A stretch of DNA of 64,000 nucleotides from Haloterrigena gelatinilytica (GTDB lineage Archaea > Halobacteriota > Halobacteria > Halobacteriales > Natrialbaceae), in contig NZ_JABUQZ010000001.1 in the NCBI RefSeq assembly GCF_013342145.1, forward strand, positions 496,001 through 560,000, in the 5' to 3' direction. The stretch's first letter is position 1. Each line of letters starts with the position of its first letter. Positions 32,077 through 41,106 of this stretch are shown piece after piece. The notes below the pieces were generated by a model that was not told the DNA's origin, searched no databases, and saw nothing but the letters and a program-made list of their open reading frames with translations. The translations under genes were made by a program, and so were the position numbers.

Positions 32077-33504
32077 TTACCGTCCGTTAGATATCCGATC
32101 GAGCGCGTTGGGTGCGTCGATCCGACCAGCACCGAGTCCCTCGGTGTACTCGCCGGAGAGGTCGACCGCCCCCTGTGCGATCGCCTGCTGGATCCGTCGC
32201 GGGTGACGATCTGGCTCGAGTTCCAGAAGGAGCGCGGCGAGTCCTGCGACCTGCGGTGCCGCCATTGAGGTGCCGAAATCGTAGTCGTACAGTCCCCCGT
32301 AGATGTCCGCAGGGACCGTCGACAGGACCTCATTCGTCGGGTTCGGATATGCCACCGCGTCGGAATCCGTACGCTTGCTTTTCGCCACGGTTTCGTATCG
32401 GCCGCCGGGTGCGGCGACATCGATCGCTCCGTCGCCGTAGTTCGAGTAGTGGCTCCGCTTATCGGTCGGGCCGGTCGCAGCGACGGTAGACGCTCCCGAG
32501 ACGTCGGCCGGCAGCACATACTCGGATTCGTCGTCCAAATTCCACCCGTAGTTCTCCGCGGCGACGACGACGACAACACCCTGTTTGACCGCGTGCTGGA
32601 TCACGCGCCGATACGCCGCGTATGCTCGACTGTCCGGCGGAAGCGTCTGTCCGAGGCTGAGATTGATTACGTCGACGCCGTTCTCGGCTGCGTAATCGAT
32701 CGCGAGGAGGATATCCGCAATCGATCCCATCAGAACACCGATGGTCTCGTCCGGGAACGCCGGGTTGATGTCCGCAATCCGCTCGAAGAAGAACGAGCGT
32801 AGGGAGACGAGTTCCGCGTCCGGTGCCATGCCAACAATGCCGGTCTCATTTCGTCCGGTGGCCGCGATCCCGGCGACGTGCGTGCCGTGGCCGTGGACAT
32901 CGTCGGAGACGTGCTGGGTGGTTTCCCGGACCGACGGGTAGTAGTCTGCCGGCGCCTCGGCGACGAGCGTGTCGGCAGTCCCAGCGTGAACACGCCCGTA
33001 TCTGAAGAGTCGGCTGCGTTCAGCGTCGATCCGTGACGCGAGAGCAGGGTGGGAGTGACTGACGCCGGTGTCGATGATCGCGATCGTCGTCTCGGCACCC
33101 GTCGCCCGCTCGTGAGCAGCCCTCGCGCGCACCAGTTGTTTGTCCCACTGGTTCTCGCGCTGGGGTTCAGTACTGGCCGACCCTTCGGATGCCGACCGTT
33201 CGATATCGACAACGTGTGTTTCGTTCGCAATGATGTCGTCTACGACGGCGCTCGTCCGGAGCGCATCGGACTTATCGCTCGGTCCCTCGACGATGAGCAC
33301 CGATCCGCCGCCGAGTTCGTGCAACACCTCGAACTCGGTCCGTTCGATATGCGACCGAAGTCCGTTTCCCCCAGCCAGAACAACGTACAACTGCCGCTGG
33401 GGTTCCTCCCGATCGTCGGCGCTGGCCGTCCCGAGTGCGCCGACCGCAATCGTACTTCCTGCGATACTTTTAAGTACCGACCGCCTTGATGACTGCCCCA
33501 TCAT
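32077..33504 (-). CDS. Tat-exported subtilisin-family serine protease (halolysin-like)
   Basis: This is a 475-residue secreted protease. A twin-arginine signal (SRRSVLKS) and hydrophobic stretch end near ASA (residue 29). A pro-region of about 90 residues follows. The catalytic triad is Asp145 (IIDTGVS), His206 (HGHGTHVAG) and Ser413 (FGTSMAAPQ), with Asn318 for the oxyanion hole. There is no C-terminal extension beyond the catalytic domain. The frame extends one TTG codon region upstream, but the ATG at 33504 sits 27 bases after a clear TATA box. An ATG at 33501 is equally possible. Confidence 0.92.
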   Translation of the reverse strand: MMGQSSRRSVLKSIAGSTIAVGALGTASADDREEPQRQLYVVLAGGNGLRSHIERTEFEVLHELGGGSVLIVEGPSDKSDALRTSAVVDDIIANETHVVDIERSASEGSASTEPQRENQWDKQLVRARAAHERATGAETTIAIIDTGVSHSHPALASRIDAERSRLFRYGRVHAGTADTLVAEAPADYYPSVRETTQHVSDDVHGHGTHVAGIAATGRNETGIVGMAPDAELVSLRSFFFERIADINPAFPDETIGVLMGSIADILLAIDYAAENGVDVINLSLGQTLPPDSRAYAAYRRVIQHAVKQGVVVVVAAENYGWNLDDESEYVLPADVSGASTVAATGPTDKRSHYSNYGDGAIDVAAPGGRYETVAKSKRTDSDAVAYPNPTNEVLSTVPADIYGGLYDYDFGTSMAAPQVAGLAALLLELEPDRHPRRIQQAIAQGAVDLSGEYTEGLGAGRIDAPNALDRISNGR

Positions 33505-33526
33505 GTAATTCAATCAATTCTTCTAA

Positions 33527-33535
33527 TACTTAATA
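33527..33535 (-). promoter_or_regulatory. TATA box of the subtilase gene
   Basis: TATTAAGTA on the minus strand is centred 27 bases before the ATG at 33504, in an AT-rich intergenic stretch. Confidence 0.6.
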
Positions 33536-33622
33536 CAAATTATTTTCTATTTCATAGAACAGATATCGCGTCACCATTCGTCCGGAGGTTTGACGACTCG
33601 TTGGCTCGTTACGTGCGTACCG

Positions 33623-34141
33623 ATGAACGACGACATCGACCGCGAGTTGCCGATGGAGATCGCCGACGCGCTCCGGGACCGCGAGGAGACGCTGGCCGTC
33701 GCCGAGTCCTGTACCGGCGGGCTGATCGGCGCCGCGATCACCGCCGTGCCGGGCGCCAGCGACTACTTCGATTCGGGGCTGACGACCTACGCGTACGACG
33801 CCAAGCGCCGCCACCTGGGCGTCAGCCGCGAGGCGTTGGACGAACACGGCGCCGTCTCGGAACCCGTCGCCCGCGAGATGGCCCGCGGCGTCCGCGACGT
33901 CACCGACGTCACGTGGGGGATCGCGACGACCGGTATCGCGGGTCCGACCGGGGGCACCGAGGAGAATCCAGTCGGCACCGTCTACATCGGCATCGCCTAC
34001 GCCGGCCCGTGGGGCAGCGAGTCTTCCTTCGCCTCGGTCTCGCGGTACGTCTTCGACGGCGACCGCGCGGACGTGCGAGCGAAGACCGTCGATCGGGCGC
34101 TCGAGGACCTCCTCGAGGCGCTCGAGACCCGCGACGCCTGA
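33623..34141 (+). CDS. CinA C-terminal-type nicotinamide-nucleotide amidase
   Basis: This is a 172-residue stand-alone CinA C-terminal domain. It shows VAESCTGGLIGAAIT near the N-terminus and GIATTGIAGPTGGTEENPVG in the middle, the family's conserved segments. Stand-alone members (PncC type) deamidate nicotinamide mononucleotide in NAD recycling. The start at 33623 drops an upstream stretch that lacks family similarity. It is a single gene. Confidence 0.87.
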   Translation: MNDDIDRELPMEIADALRDREETLAVAESCTGGLIGAAITAVPGASDYFDSGLTTYAYDAKRRHLGVSREALDEHGAVSEPVAREMARGVRDVTDVTWGIATTGIAGPTGGTEENPVGTVYIGIAYAGPWGSESSFASVSRYVFDGDRADVRAKTVDRALEDLLEALETRDA

Positions 34142-34280
34142 CAACCGCGGGATGCGACCTTCTGCTGTCGAGAATCAACCCAGTTACGACTGCCGAGCCT
34201 GCGTTCGAACCCGATAGAACGGGCAAAAGACAGTCCTCGAGAGTAAACTATTCGGCGGTCGCTTCCCCAGTGGCAGGTGG

Positions 34281-34766
34281 ATGAACAAGAAGGGACACGT
34301 TCTCAACGCGATACTTCTGAGTCTGGGGCTGGGGTACATCCTCGAGCCGGCGGGGGATCTCGAGACGTTCCGGACGATCGTTATGATCGGCGTGCCGGTG
34401 ACGCTGGGGGCGCTGTTTCCGGACGTCGACACCGCGTTCGGGAAACACCGGAAGACGCTGCACAATCTGCCGGTGCTGCTCGGCTTCGTCGCCTTCCCCT
34501 ACGTCTTCGGGAACCTCGAGTACGTCTGGCTCGGCGTGTTGACCCACTACGTCCTCGACGTCGCGGGCAGCAAGCGCGGCATCGCGCTGTTCTACCCGCT
34601 CTGGAAGGAGGAGTTCGGCCTGCCCGTCGGCGTCGCGGTCAGCAGCAAGTACGCGGACGGGATGACGGTGGCCGTGACGGTTCTCGAACTGGCGCTGGTC
34701 GCGGTGCTCGTCTTCCAGTTCCCGCGATGGGGCCTCGAGATGAGCCAGCAGCTGTTCGGCTTCTAG
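34281..34766 (+). CDS. YdjM/DUF457-type membrane protein (predicted metal-dependent hydrolase)
   Basis: This is a 161-residue membrane protein with about four helices. Conserved polar positions are His6 (KKGHVLNA), the FPDVDTAFGKHRKTLH region and a later THYVLDVAG, which together could bind a metal at the membrane face. Family members are annotated as inner-membrane metal-dependent hydrolases, but the reaction is unproven. Its stop codon overlaps that of the convergent downstream gene within the palindrome CTAG. Confidence 0.75.
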   Translation: MNKKGHVLNAILLSLGLGYILEPAGDLETFRTIVMIGVPVTLGALFPDVDTAFGKHRKTLHNLPVLLGFVAFPYVFGNLEYVWLGVLTHYVLDVAGSKRGIALFYPLWKEEFGLPVGVAVSSKYADGMTVAVTVLELALVAVLVFQFPRWGLEMSQQLFGF

Positions 34767-35611
34767 CGCGTCCCGCGTCGGGACTCCGATTCGGTTTCTG
34801 CCGCCCACCCGGAACCGCTACTGACCGGATCGGCGGTGTCGTCGGCGGTCGCGTTGACGTACGTTCGGGTAAGGAGGGCCAGAACGAACACCTGACCGAC
34901 GGCGGTGACCAGGTCGGCGGTGATCGCGCCCGGAGCGCCCGGGAGGATGCCGGCGAAAGTCCTTCCGACGAACCAGCAGACGCCGAACGCGACGATACCG
35001 AGCACGCCGATCGCGAACGTGCCGAGGAGATTACCGCGGACGACGCTGTACGACGACCCGAACGCGCCGACGAACGACTCGTCGTCAATCACGATCGCGG
35101 CCACGAAGAACATGAGGAGAAACGCCACCAGCAGCCCCGGGACCACGACCAGGAGGAACCCGATCGCGACCAGGATACTGTACGCGATCCAGCCGAGCAA
35201 CAGGTGGAGGGTCGTCCGTCCGAGACCGTCGGTCGGGATGCCGCCGAGGCTATCTCGCTCGTCCCCGAAGGCGTCGATAGCGATTGCGACGACCGCCAGT
35301 GAGACCACGAACGCGACCAGCCAGAGCACCGCCGCGGCGCCGGGACTCAAGCCCAGCGCGAGCGGGAGGTCGGCGATGTACCCGTTGATCTGCTCCTCGG
35401 CCGTTTCGATCTCCGACGCGCTCAGTTCCCCGCTGACTTCGGGATCGTTCAGCATCTCTATCGTCCACTCGAGGAACCCGCGAAGGATATCTTGGAGTGC
35501 GGCCGTCTGGGCGACGCCGACGAGCGTCAGCGCGGCGATCAGTACCGCGGCTGCACTCGTCGTCAACCGATCGACCGCTTCGCTCACCGTGTTACCTACG
35601 TTGAAAGCCAT
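34763..35611 (-). CDS. Haloarchaeal integral membrane protein (about six helices)
   Basis: This is a 282-residue protein. A short amphipathic start (VGNTVSEAVDRL) precedes an early helix, an external loop rich in Glu and Ser, and five further helices, with a charged C-terminal tail. The Gly-rich helix pairs resemble haloarchaeal DUF7847-type proteins related to the membrane domain of glycerophosphodiesterases, but I give that as a resemblance only. Its stop overlaps the stop of the convergent YdjM-type gene by three bases. Confidence 0.7.
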   Translation of the reverse strand: MAFNVGNTVSEAVDRLTTSAAAVLIAALTLVGVAQTAALQDILRGFLEWTIEMLNDPEVSGELSASEIETAEEQINGYIADLPLALGLSPGAAAVLWLVAFVVSLAVVAIAIDAFGDERDSLGGIPTDGLGRTTLHLLLGWIAYSILVAIGFLLVVVPGLLVAFLLMFFVAAIVIDDESFVGAFGSSYSVVRGNLLGTFAIGVLGIVAFGVCWFVGRTFAGILPGAPGAITADLVTAVGQVFVLALLTRTYVNATADDTADPVSSGSGWAAETESESRRGTR

Positions 35612-35689
35612 TGGTTGGGGATACTCGCGTTTGAAAATAAAACATGTGTTTCGACGAAGGAATCGTCGCGGCCCGACGGAGGCGGTCGG

Positions 35690-36661
35690 TCAGCGGTTCG
35701 GCTCCCACTCCTCGCAGGCGTCCATGTTGTCCATCGCGGCGTCGTGACGGGCGCAGTAGGGAACCATCCCCTCCGACGAGCGGACGTACTCGAAGTGTTC
35801 GCAGTTGCCGCAGTAGCGGTCCGTCGGCGCCTCGGGCTGGTTTTGAGGCGTCGGCGACTCGACGATCTCCGCGTCGCGGCCGTCGCCGTCCATCGGCGAG
35901 GTGATGTCCGAGGCGGCCGTCCCGCCGTCGCTGGTCGCCCGCGCTCGAGCGGCCCCGCCCGCTCCGGATCCAGCGCTCGACGACTGCCGGGTCGATCCGG
36001 TCCCGGCTGCGGTCTCGTCGAACGAGAGCGTATCTCCGTCGTCGGCCGCGTTCGTCTGCGTTTCGACCTCGCCGTCGGGGGTACCCCCGAGGAAACCGAT
36101 GCCGCCGAGTCCGCTCGAGTCCTCGGACTCGGCGACCTCGACGACCGTCTTGTTCTGGCGGGTGACGTTCATCTCGAGGGCGCCGCCGGGGTCGTTGCGC
36201 GTCTTGAAGTTGACGACGGCAGTGAACAGGCTCCAGAGGGCGATAAAGAGCCCGAGCAGGTAGACCGCTGACACCTGCAGCGTGTAATCGTCACCGTGGA
36301 ATCGCCAGTCGTAGGGGTACGCGCCCCAGAAGAGGACGACTCCGAGCAGACACAGGCTCACGCTGATCGCGGCCGCGGCGTGGACGCGTCGACTGGCGGG
36401 CAACACGAGGAAGACGCCGACCAGCGCGATCGGGACGCCGAGGCCGGCGAGCACGCCGGCGAGGCGGATGGACGCGTAGTGGGTCCCAATACCCGGCGAC
36501 AGCACGGCCGCGTATCCGCCCAAGAGGTCGGTCGTCGCCATAATCACGGCCACGACGGCCAGGAGCGCGCCGATCAGGACGAGCGCCGTCCCCGCGTACA
36601 GCCGGCGGGGACCGACCACCTCCCGCGCGGTCCCGTCGTAGACCTCCGTCAGGCTTGTCAT
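35690..36661 (-). CDS. Four-helix membrane protein with Cys-rich C-terminal domain
   Basis: This is a 323-residue protein with four membrane segments in residues 20-165, then a long acidic Ser/Gly-rich linker. The C-terminal 45-residue domain has CGNCEHFEYVR, YCARHDAAMDNMDAC and CEEW, likely a zinc or iron-sulfur ligand set. The membrane anchor followed by a tethered metal-binding knob suggests sensing or protein binding in the cytoplasm. No named function. The ATG at 36661 is favoured because the longer frame adds a Ser/Arg-rich stretch overlapping the divergent gene. Confidence 0.7.
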   Translation of the reverse strand: MTSLTEVYDGTAREVVGPRRLYAGTALVLIGALLAVVAVIMATTDLLGGYAAVLSPGIGTHYASIRLAGVLAGLGVPIALVGVFLVLPASRRVHAAAAISVSLCLLGVVLFWGAYPYDWRFHGDDYTLQVSAVYLLGLFIALWSLFTAVVNFKTRNDPGGALEMNVTRQNKTVVEVAESEDSSGLGGIGFLGGTPDGEVETQTNAADDGDTLSFDETAAGTGSTRQSSSAGSGAGGAARARATSDGGTAASDITSPMDGDGRDAEIVESPTPQNQPEAPTDRYCGNCEHFEYVRSSEGMVPYCARHDAAMDNMDACEEWEPNR

Positions 36662-36779
36662 GACCGATGGGTTCGGTCTCCCACCACAAAACGCTACGTC
36701 AGACACATCTCGCGAGACAGAGAGGTCGCTGACCCCCGGAAACGAAAGCTTGAATCGACGGGCACGCAAACGGCCGCCT

Positions 36780-37064
36780 ATGAGCGACGAGGACGACGAG
36801 GAGCCGGCAGTCGAACTCGGCGAACGAACGCCCGTCGAGGGCGCACCGCTCGCCCGCGTCACCTCCCGGCTGACCTGGCCGAAGGAAAAGAGCGAGATCG
36901 ACCGCCTCGAGGGCGACAGCGTCATTCGAACGCCCGAGGGCCCTCAGGAGCTGTCGACCGTCATCGAGGCGATCGACGAGACGTACTTCCAGCGCCACCA
37001 GGAGTTCGAAAAGCACGTCCGGGCGGTCATCGGCACCGGCCCGGTCCCGACCGCGGACGAGTAA
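36780..37064 (+). CDS. DUF5789-like small haloarchaeal protein
   Basis: This is a 94-residue soluble acidic protein. The central segment (RLTWPKEKSEIDRLEGD, then VIRTPEGPQELSTVIEAI) recurs in haloarchaeal DUF5789-type proteins. It ends in a helix (YFQRHQEFEKHVRAVIG). Function is unknown. It is divergent from the four-helix protein, with a TATA-like AAGCTTGAATC about 28 bases upstream. The CPBP gene follows 6 bases after its stop, so the two form an operon. Confidence 0.72.
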   Translation: MSDEDDEEPAVELGERTPVEGAPLARVTSRLTWPKEKSEIDRLEGDSVIRTPEGPQELSTVIEAIDETYFQRHQEFEKHVRAVIGTGPVPTADE

Positions 37065-37070
37065 CGACCC

Positions 37071-37769
37071 GTGGCGACGGAACGGACTCGAAGCGGCGGT
37101 CGCTGGCTTCGCGATCAGTTCGATCGCCTCTCGTGGGTCCAGAAGTCGCTGCTGACCGGCGCGTTGCTGACGGTCCTGTGGATGCACCTCGTGCCGCCCG
37201 AACTCTCCCGGCGGTTCGTCGTCGACACCGTCGTGCTCGTCGGCGGCCCGCTGGCGCTGGGGCTGACCCACGGGAGACACCTCGGCTGGCACGTCGATCG
37301 CGTCGCGGTCCGAAACGCCGTCCTGCTCTCGCTGTTCGTCCTCCCCTTCTATCTGGTCGGCTCGACGCTGCCGACGATCCGCGACTACTACCCGATGTGG
37401 GAGACGTCCGCGGCGCTCGGCGAGTTCGTCCCGCACGCGATCCAGCTGTTCGGCCTCGCGCTGGCCGCCGAGACCTACTACCGCGGCCTCCTCTGTGTCG
37501 GCGTCAAGGAGATCGGCCGCAAGGCGGTGTTCATCAGCCCCGTCGTCTACATGCTCCACCACGCCGGCAAACCGCCGCTCGAGTTCCTGCTGTCGGGGCC
37601 GACGGACGTCCTCTTCGGGGCCGTCGACTACGAGTCGAACTCGATCCTGCCGTCCGTGATCGCCCACGGCGCGGGACTGGTCTTACTCGACTGGCTCGTT
37701 CTCCACGACCCGCTGTTCGATCCGACGCCGGTGATCGAACTCCTCGAGTGGCTCCCGGTGCCGATCTGA
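37071..37769 (+). CDS. CPBP-family membrane protein (Abi-type putative protease)
   Basis: This is a 232-residue protein with about seven hydrophobic helices and a GTG start. The glutamate motif of CPBP/type II CAAX proteases (EExxxR) appears as AETYYR (Ala133-Glu134 to Arg138). The later histidines are His163/His164 (YMLHH) and His199 (VIAHG). One of the two glutamates is therefore replaced. Family members cleave prenylated or bacteriocin-related substrates, or serve as membrane scaffolds. It starts 6 bases after the DUF5789-like gene. Confidence 0.75.
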   Translation: MATERTRSGGRWLRDQFDRLSWVQKSLLTGALLTVLWMHLVPPELSRRFVVDTVVLVGGPLALGLTHGRHLGWHVDRVAVRNAVLLSLFVLPFYLVGSTLPTIRDYYPMWETSAALGEFVPHAIQLFGLALAAETYYRGLLCVGVKEIGRKAVFISPVVYMLHHAGKPPLEFLLSGPTDVLFGAVDYESNSILPSVIAHGAGLVLLDWLVLHDPLFDPTPVIELLEWLPVPI

Positions 37770-37806
37770 ACGCCGCGGGTGCATCGGCGACTCCCGCGAC
37801 GGGATC

Positions 37807-37815
37807 CTTTTGTGG
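37807..37815 (+). promoter_or_regulatory. TATA box of the DUF302 gene
   Basis: CCTTTTGTG is centred about 26 bases before the ATG at 37837. Confidence 0.4.
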
Positions 37816-37836
37816 CGGCCGATCGATGGCTCACGT

Positions 37837-38301
37837 ATGAGTCTCCCGATCGACCCCGAGACGATCGATCCCGACGAATTCGGCGAGAAGCAGGCCGTCC
37901 TCGAGATGGACCACGAGGAGGCGATCGAACACGTCCGCGAGGTCTGTACGGACGTCGGCTTCGGCATCCCCGTCGAGTTCTCGCCCTCGGAACTACTCAA
38001 CGAGAAGGTCGACGCGGACCGCGATCCCTACTACGTCCTCGGGGCCTGTAACCCCGAGATCGCGGATCGGGCGCTCGACGAGACCCTGCGGATCGGCGGC
38101 CTCTTTCCCTGTAACATGATCATCTGGGAAGAGGAACCTGGTCGCCAGCGGGTCTATCACGCCTCGATCATGAAGATCGCCCGACTGCTCGGGATGGCCC
38201 CGGACAACGACGAGTGGGCCGATATCGTCGACACCACCGGCGACCTCACTGCGGAGGCGTTCGAGCGGTTCGACTCGGTCGAGACCGACGTCACCGACTG
38301 A
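37837..38301 (+). CDS. DUF302-domain protein
   Basis: This is a 154-residue soluble protein. The DUF302 core runs from EEAIEHVREVCTDVGFG through VLGACNPEIADRAL and NMIIWEEEPG. The fold is a compact alpha/beta domain seen in many prokaryotes with no established activity; the conserved ACNP and its cysteine suggest ligand or metal binding. It is a single gene with its own promoter. Confidence 0.85.
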   Translation: MSLPIDPETIDPDEFGEKQAVLEMDHEEAIEHVREVCTDVGFGIPVEFSPSELLNEKVDADRDPYYVLGACNPEIADRALDETLRIGGLFPCNMIIWEEEPGRQRVYHASIMKIARLLGMAPDNDEWADIVDTTGDLTAEAFERFDSVETDVTD

Positions 38302-38432
38302 CGCGTCGTCTCGCGTCGCTACCCCTTCCGCGTCGGCGTCGTCCGGTACCGTCGGCAACTGCTTCGGCGATCGTTCTCTCGCCATCGTCCCCTCTATACG
38401 ACTATATAATTGTTCGTAATAGGTGTCAACAA

Positions 38433-38440
38433 CATTTACG
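38433..38440 (+). promoter_or_regulatory. TATA box of the AI-2E family gene
   Basis: CATTTACG is centred 28 bases before the ATG at 38464. It is preferred over the more AT-rich stretch at 38401-38410, which is too far upstream for a leaderless transcript. Confidence 0.4.
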
Positions 38441-38463
38441 TACGTGACGATTGATGTTTGCGT

Positions 38464-39576
38464 ATGGACCTCCGCACCGCGTTTTTCGCCCTCCTACTCG
38501 TGGTTCTCGGGGTGCTCTCTGCCCTGGTCATCGCCCCGCTGTTGCAGTACGTGCTGGCCGCCGGGCTCCTCGCGTTCGTCCTCCGTCCCGCCCACGAGCG
38601 CCTCGAGCCGAAGCTCGGTCCGCGACCGTCGGCGATCCTGTTGACGGGGGTCGCCGTCCTGGCCGCCGTCGTCCCGCTGTTGGTCATCTCGGCCGTCGTC
38701 TTGGGTACCGCCGTCTCTTTTCTCGACGAGTTCGACGAAGCGAGCGTCGTCGAGAGCGCCCGCGGAATCGCGGAAAACGACCTCGGACTCGAGGCCCGAC
38801 AGATCGACGCGATCGAGACGGCGGCTCACACCGAGATCGAGTCCTCGCTCTCGAGCGCGGTCGAACTCGCGCTGGGCGAACTGATCCGGCTGGTCAACGC
38901 CAGCCTCGAGATGGCGATCGGACTGGCCGTCTGCGTCTTCCTGCTCTACTACCTGCTCGTCGACGGGGACGATCTCGTCGCCTGGCTCGGCGACGTCGTC
39001 CCGCTCGACCCGTCCGTCCGCGACGAACTGTTCGCGGAGGTCCGCGTCGTCACCTGGGCCGTGATCTACAGTCACGTCCTCGTCGCGGTCGTTCAGGGGC
39101 TCCTCGGCGGAATCGGGCTCGCCGTGGTCGGCGTCCCCAACGCGGCCTTCTGGACGGTGATCATGATCTTGCTCTCGTTCCTGCCGGCGATCGGCGTCTG
39201 GCTGGTCTGGGGGCCCGCCGCGGGGTATCTCGCGACGGTCGGCGACCCGCTCGCCGCCGTCGTTCTCCTCGTCTACGGCCTCACGGTCCTCGCGCTGATC
39301 GACAACTACCTGCGGGCGATTTTCGTCGATCGAGGATCCGGTCTCCACCCGGCCGCCGTCATCGTCGGCGTCATCGGCGGGATCTACCTGCTGGGCATCA
39401 TGGGACTGTTCCTCGGGCCGGTCCTGCTCGCGGTGTTCAAAGCCGGCGTGAACGTCTTCACCAGAGTCTCCGCCGAGGACGGCGACCAGTGGACGGCCCC
39501 CGAGCCCAATGCGAACCCCGGGTCCGCCGCGAGCGGAGCCGAGAAACCGCTTCCGGAGTCCGACGGCGCGGACTGA
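38464..39576 (+). CDS. AI-2E family transporter (TqsA/PerM type)
   Basis: This is a 370-residue membrane protein with eight predicted helices. It has a soluble helical insertion at about residues 90-145 and the family's C-terminal segment PSVRDELFAEVRVVTWAVI, then LPAIGVWLVWGPAA and a long terminal helix. Family members export small molecules or ions (some act as Na+/H+ antiporters), and the specific substrate is unknown here. The tail is polar and acidic. The ATG at 38464 is favoured over the TTG two codons before. Confidence 0.85.
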   Translation: MDLRTAFFALLLVVLGVLSALVIAPLLQYVLAAGLLAFVLRPAHERLEPKLGPRPSAILLTGVAVLAAVVPLLVISAVVLGTAVSFLDEFDEASVVESARGIAENDLGLEARQIDAIETAAHTEIESSLSSAVELALGELIRLVNASLEMAIGLAVCVFLLYYLLVDGDDLVAWLGDVVPLDPSVRDELFAEVRVVTWAVIYSHVLVAVVQGLLGGIGLAVVGVPNAAFWTVIMILLSFLPAIGVWLVWGPAAGYLATVGDPLAAVVLLVYGLTVLALIDNYLRAIFVDRGSGLHPAAVIVGVIGGIYLLGIMGLFLGPVLLAVFKAGVNVFTRVSAEDGDQWTAPEPNANPGSAASGAEKPLPESDGAD

Positions 39577-39614
39577 CCGCTCGGGATCGATATTCGAAAA
39601 AGATCGAAACGCCG

Positions 39615-41051
39615 TCAGTCGGCGGTCTGGATACGATCGGTTCGGCGGGTCGTCGGCACGCCGAATCCGGTCAGGGCCATCGCGAACAACACGAGCGGCG
39701 ACAGGAACCCGAACAGGTAGAACGGCGCGTATTCGAGGGTCGCGACGCCGGTCGCGGAGGCCATAAAGACGCCGCCGGCGTGCCACGGAAGGAGCGCGCC
39801 GGTCGGCGTCCCGGCGGCCTCGACGGCCCGCGAGAGTTCGTCGCTGTCCAGTCCGAACTCCTCGTAGAGGTTCCGCAGCGTCATCCCGGGAAGGACGATG
39901 CTCATGTACTGTTGGGCCGTCAGCGCGTTGATCGCGATCGCGGAGACGCCGGTGCCGGCGATCAGGCTGCCGGAACTCCGAACGCCCTGCGAGAGCCGGT
40001 GGGCGAGCACCGCGAGCACGCCGGTCCGCTCGAGCAGACCGCCGAGCACGAGCGCGGCAACGACCACCGTGATCGTCCAGGCCGAACCGGTGAGCCCGCC
40101 GGTCGCGAGCAAGTCGTTGACCAGATCCGACCCCGTTTCGGGGGCGGTGCCGCCCATGAAGATCTCCCACGCGGGGACGAAGCCCGTCCCCTGGAGGAGG
40201 ACCGACGTGAGGACGCCCGCGATGGTCCCGCCGACGAGCGTCGGCAGGGCCGGGTAGCCCCGCAACGCGAGCCCGAAGGTGACCACGAGCGGGACGAACG
40301 CCAGCGGCGTGACGGAGTAGGCCCCGGCCAGCGCGGTCTGTATCTCGGCGACGCGGCCGGTCGGGACGCTCCCGCTGGCCTGCAGGCCGAGGACGGCGAA
40401 GACCGCGACGGCCATCCCGAAGGCGATGACCGTCCCGGTTCGCATCCGGCGAATGTGGTCGTACAGCGGCGTGTTCGTCACGCCGGCCGCGAGGTTCGTC
40501 GTGTCCGACAGCGGCGACTGCTTGTCGCCGGCGTAGGCCCCCGAGAGGACCGCGCCGACGGTCATCGCCGCGGGCACGCCAAGCCCCTCGCCGATGCCGA
40601 CGAAGGCGACGCCCAGCGTCCCGACCGTCGTCCACGAGGACCCGATCGAGAACGCGACGATCGCGGCCAGCACCGCGGCGACGGGCAGAAACACCGACGG
40701 CGAGAGCAACTCGAGGCCGTAGTACATCATCGCCGGAATCGTCCCGGCGTCGACCCAGGTCGCGATCAGCGCGTAGATCGTGAAGATGATCAACAGCGCC
40801 TGCAGTCCCATCAGGAGGCTGTTAGCGACGCCCTCGTAGAGGTCCTCCCACGAGTAGCCCAGGTAATACCCGAAGGCGCCCGTGAAGACGATACTCCACA
40901 GCAGGGGGACGTGAGGGTCCAGCCCGAGTACGGCGGATCCCACGCCGAGGAAGAGGACGACGGCCAACACCGGGACGAACGCGAGCGCGACGGAGGGCCG
41001 TCGCTCCGGATCGAGGTCCTCGACCGTCGTCGGAGTGAAATCGAGTGCCAT
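39615..41051 (-). CDS. nhaC: NhaC-family Na+/H+ antiporter
   Basis: This is a 478-residue antiporter with about twelve helices. Characteristic pieces are FSIGSSWTTVGTLG, GAYAGDKQSPLSDTTNLAA (the ion-binding region) and LTAQQYMSIVLPGM. It should exchange internal Na+ for external H+, a central function in salt-loving cells. The start codon has a TATA box 26 bases upstream and a 16-base AT palindrome behind that. The preceding GTG is rejected. Confidence 0.9.
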   Translation of the reverse strand: MALDFTPTTVEDLDPERRPSVALAFVPVLAVVLFLGVGSAVLGLDPHVPLLWSIVFTGAFGYYLGYSWEDLYEGVANSLLMGLQALLIIFTIYALIATWVDAGTIPAMMYYGLELLSPSVFLPVAAVLAAIVAFSIGSSWTTVGTLGVAFVGIGEGLGVPAAMTVGAVLSGAYAGDKQSPLSDTTNLAAGVTNTPLYDHIRRMRTGTVIAFGMAVAVFAVLGLQASGSVPTGRVAEIQTALAGAYSVTPLAFVPLVVTFGLALRGYPALPTLVGGTIAGVLTSVLLQGTGFVPAWEIFMGGTAPETGSDLVNDLLATGGLTGSAWTITVVVAALVLGGLLERTGVLAVLAHRLSQGVRSSGSLIAGTGVSAIAINALTAQQYMSIVLPGMTLRNLYEEFGLDSDELSRAVEAAGTPTGALLPWHAGGVFMASATGVATLEYAPFYLFGFLSPLVLFAMALTGFGVPTTRRTDRIQTAD

Positions 41052-41071
41052 CACCCGTCGTATGCGTCTTA

Positions 41072-41081
41072 GGAATAAAAG
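41072..41081 (-). promoter_or_regulatory. nhaC: TATA box of nhaC
   Basis: CTTTTATTCC on the minus strand is centred about 26 bases before the ATG at 41051. Confidence 0.6.
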
Positions 41082-41090
41082 AGGTGCGTC

Positions 41091-41106
41091 TTATTATTAA
41101 TAATAA
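41091..41106. repeat. 16-base AT palindrome upstream of nhaC
   Basis: TTATTATTAATAATAA is perfectly palindromic. It ends 10 bases upstream of the nhaC TATA box, a place where archaeal activators or BRE contacts lie. Confidence 0.5.

Noticed and set aside
31965-32579. N-terminal extension of the aminotransferase
   Set aside because: The added residues are Ser/Arg-rich, overlap the convergent end of the subtilase gene and precede a normal family N-terminus at MDYETPLF.
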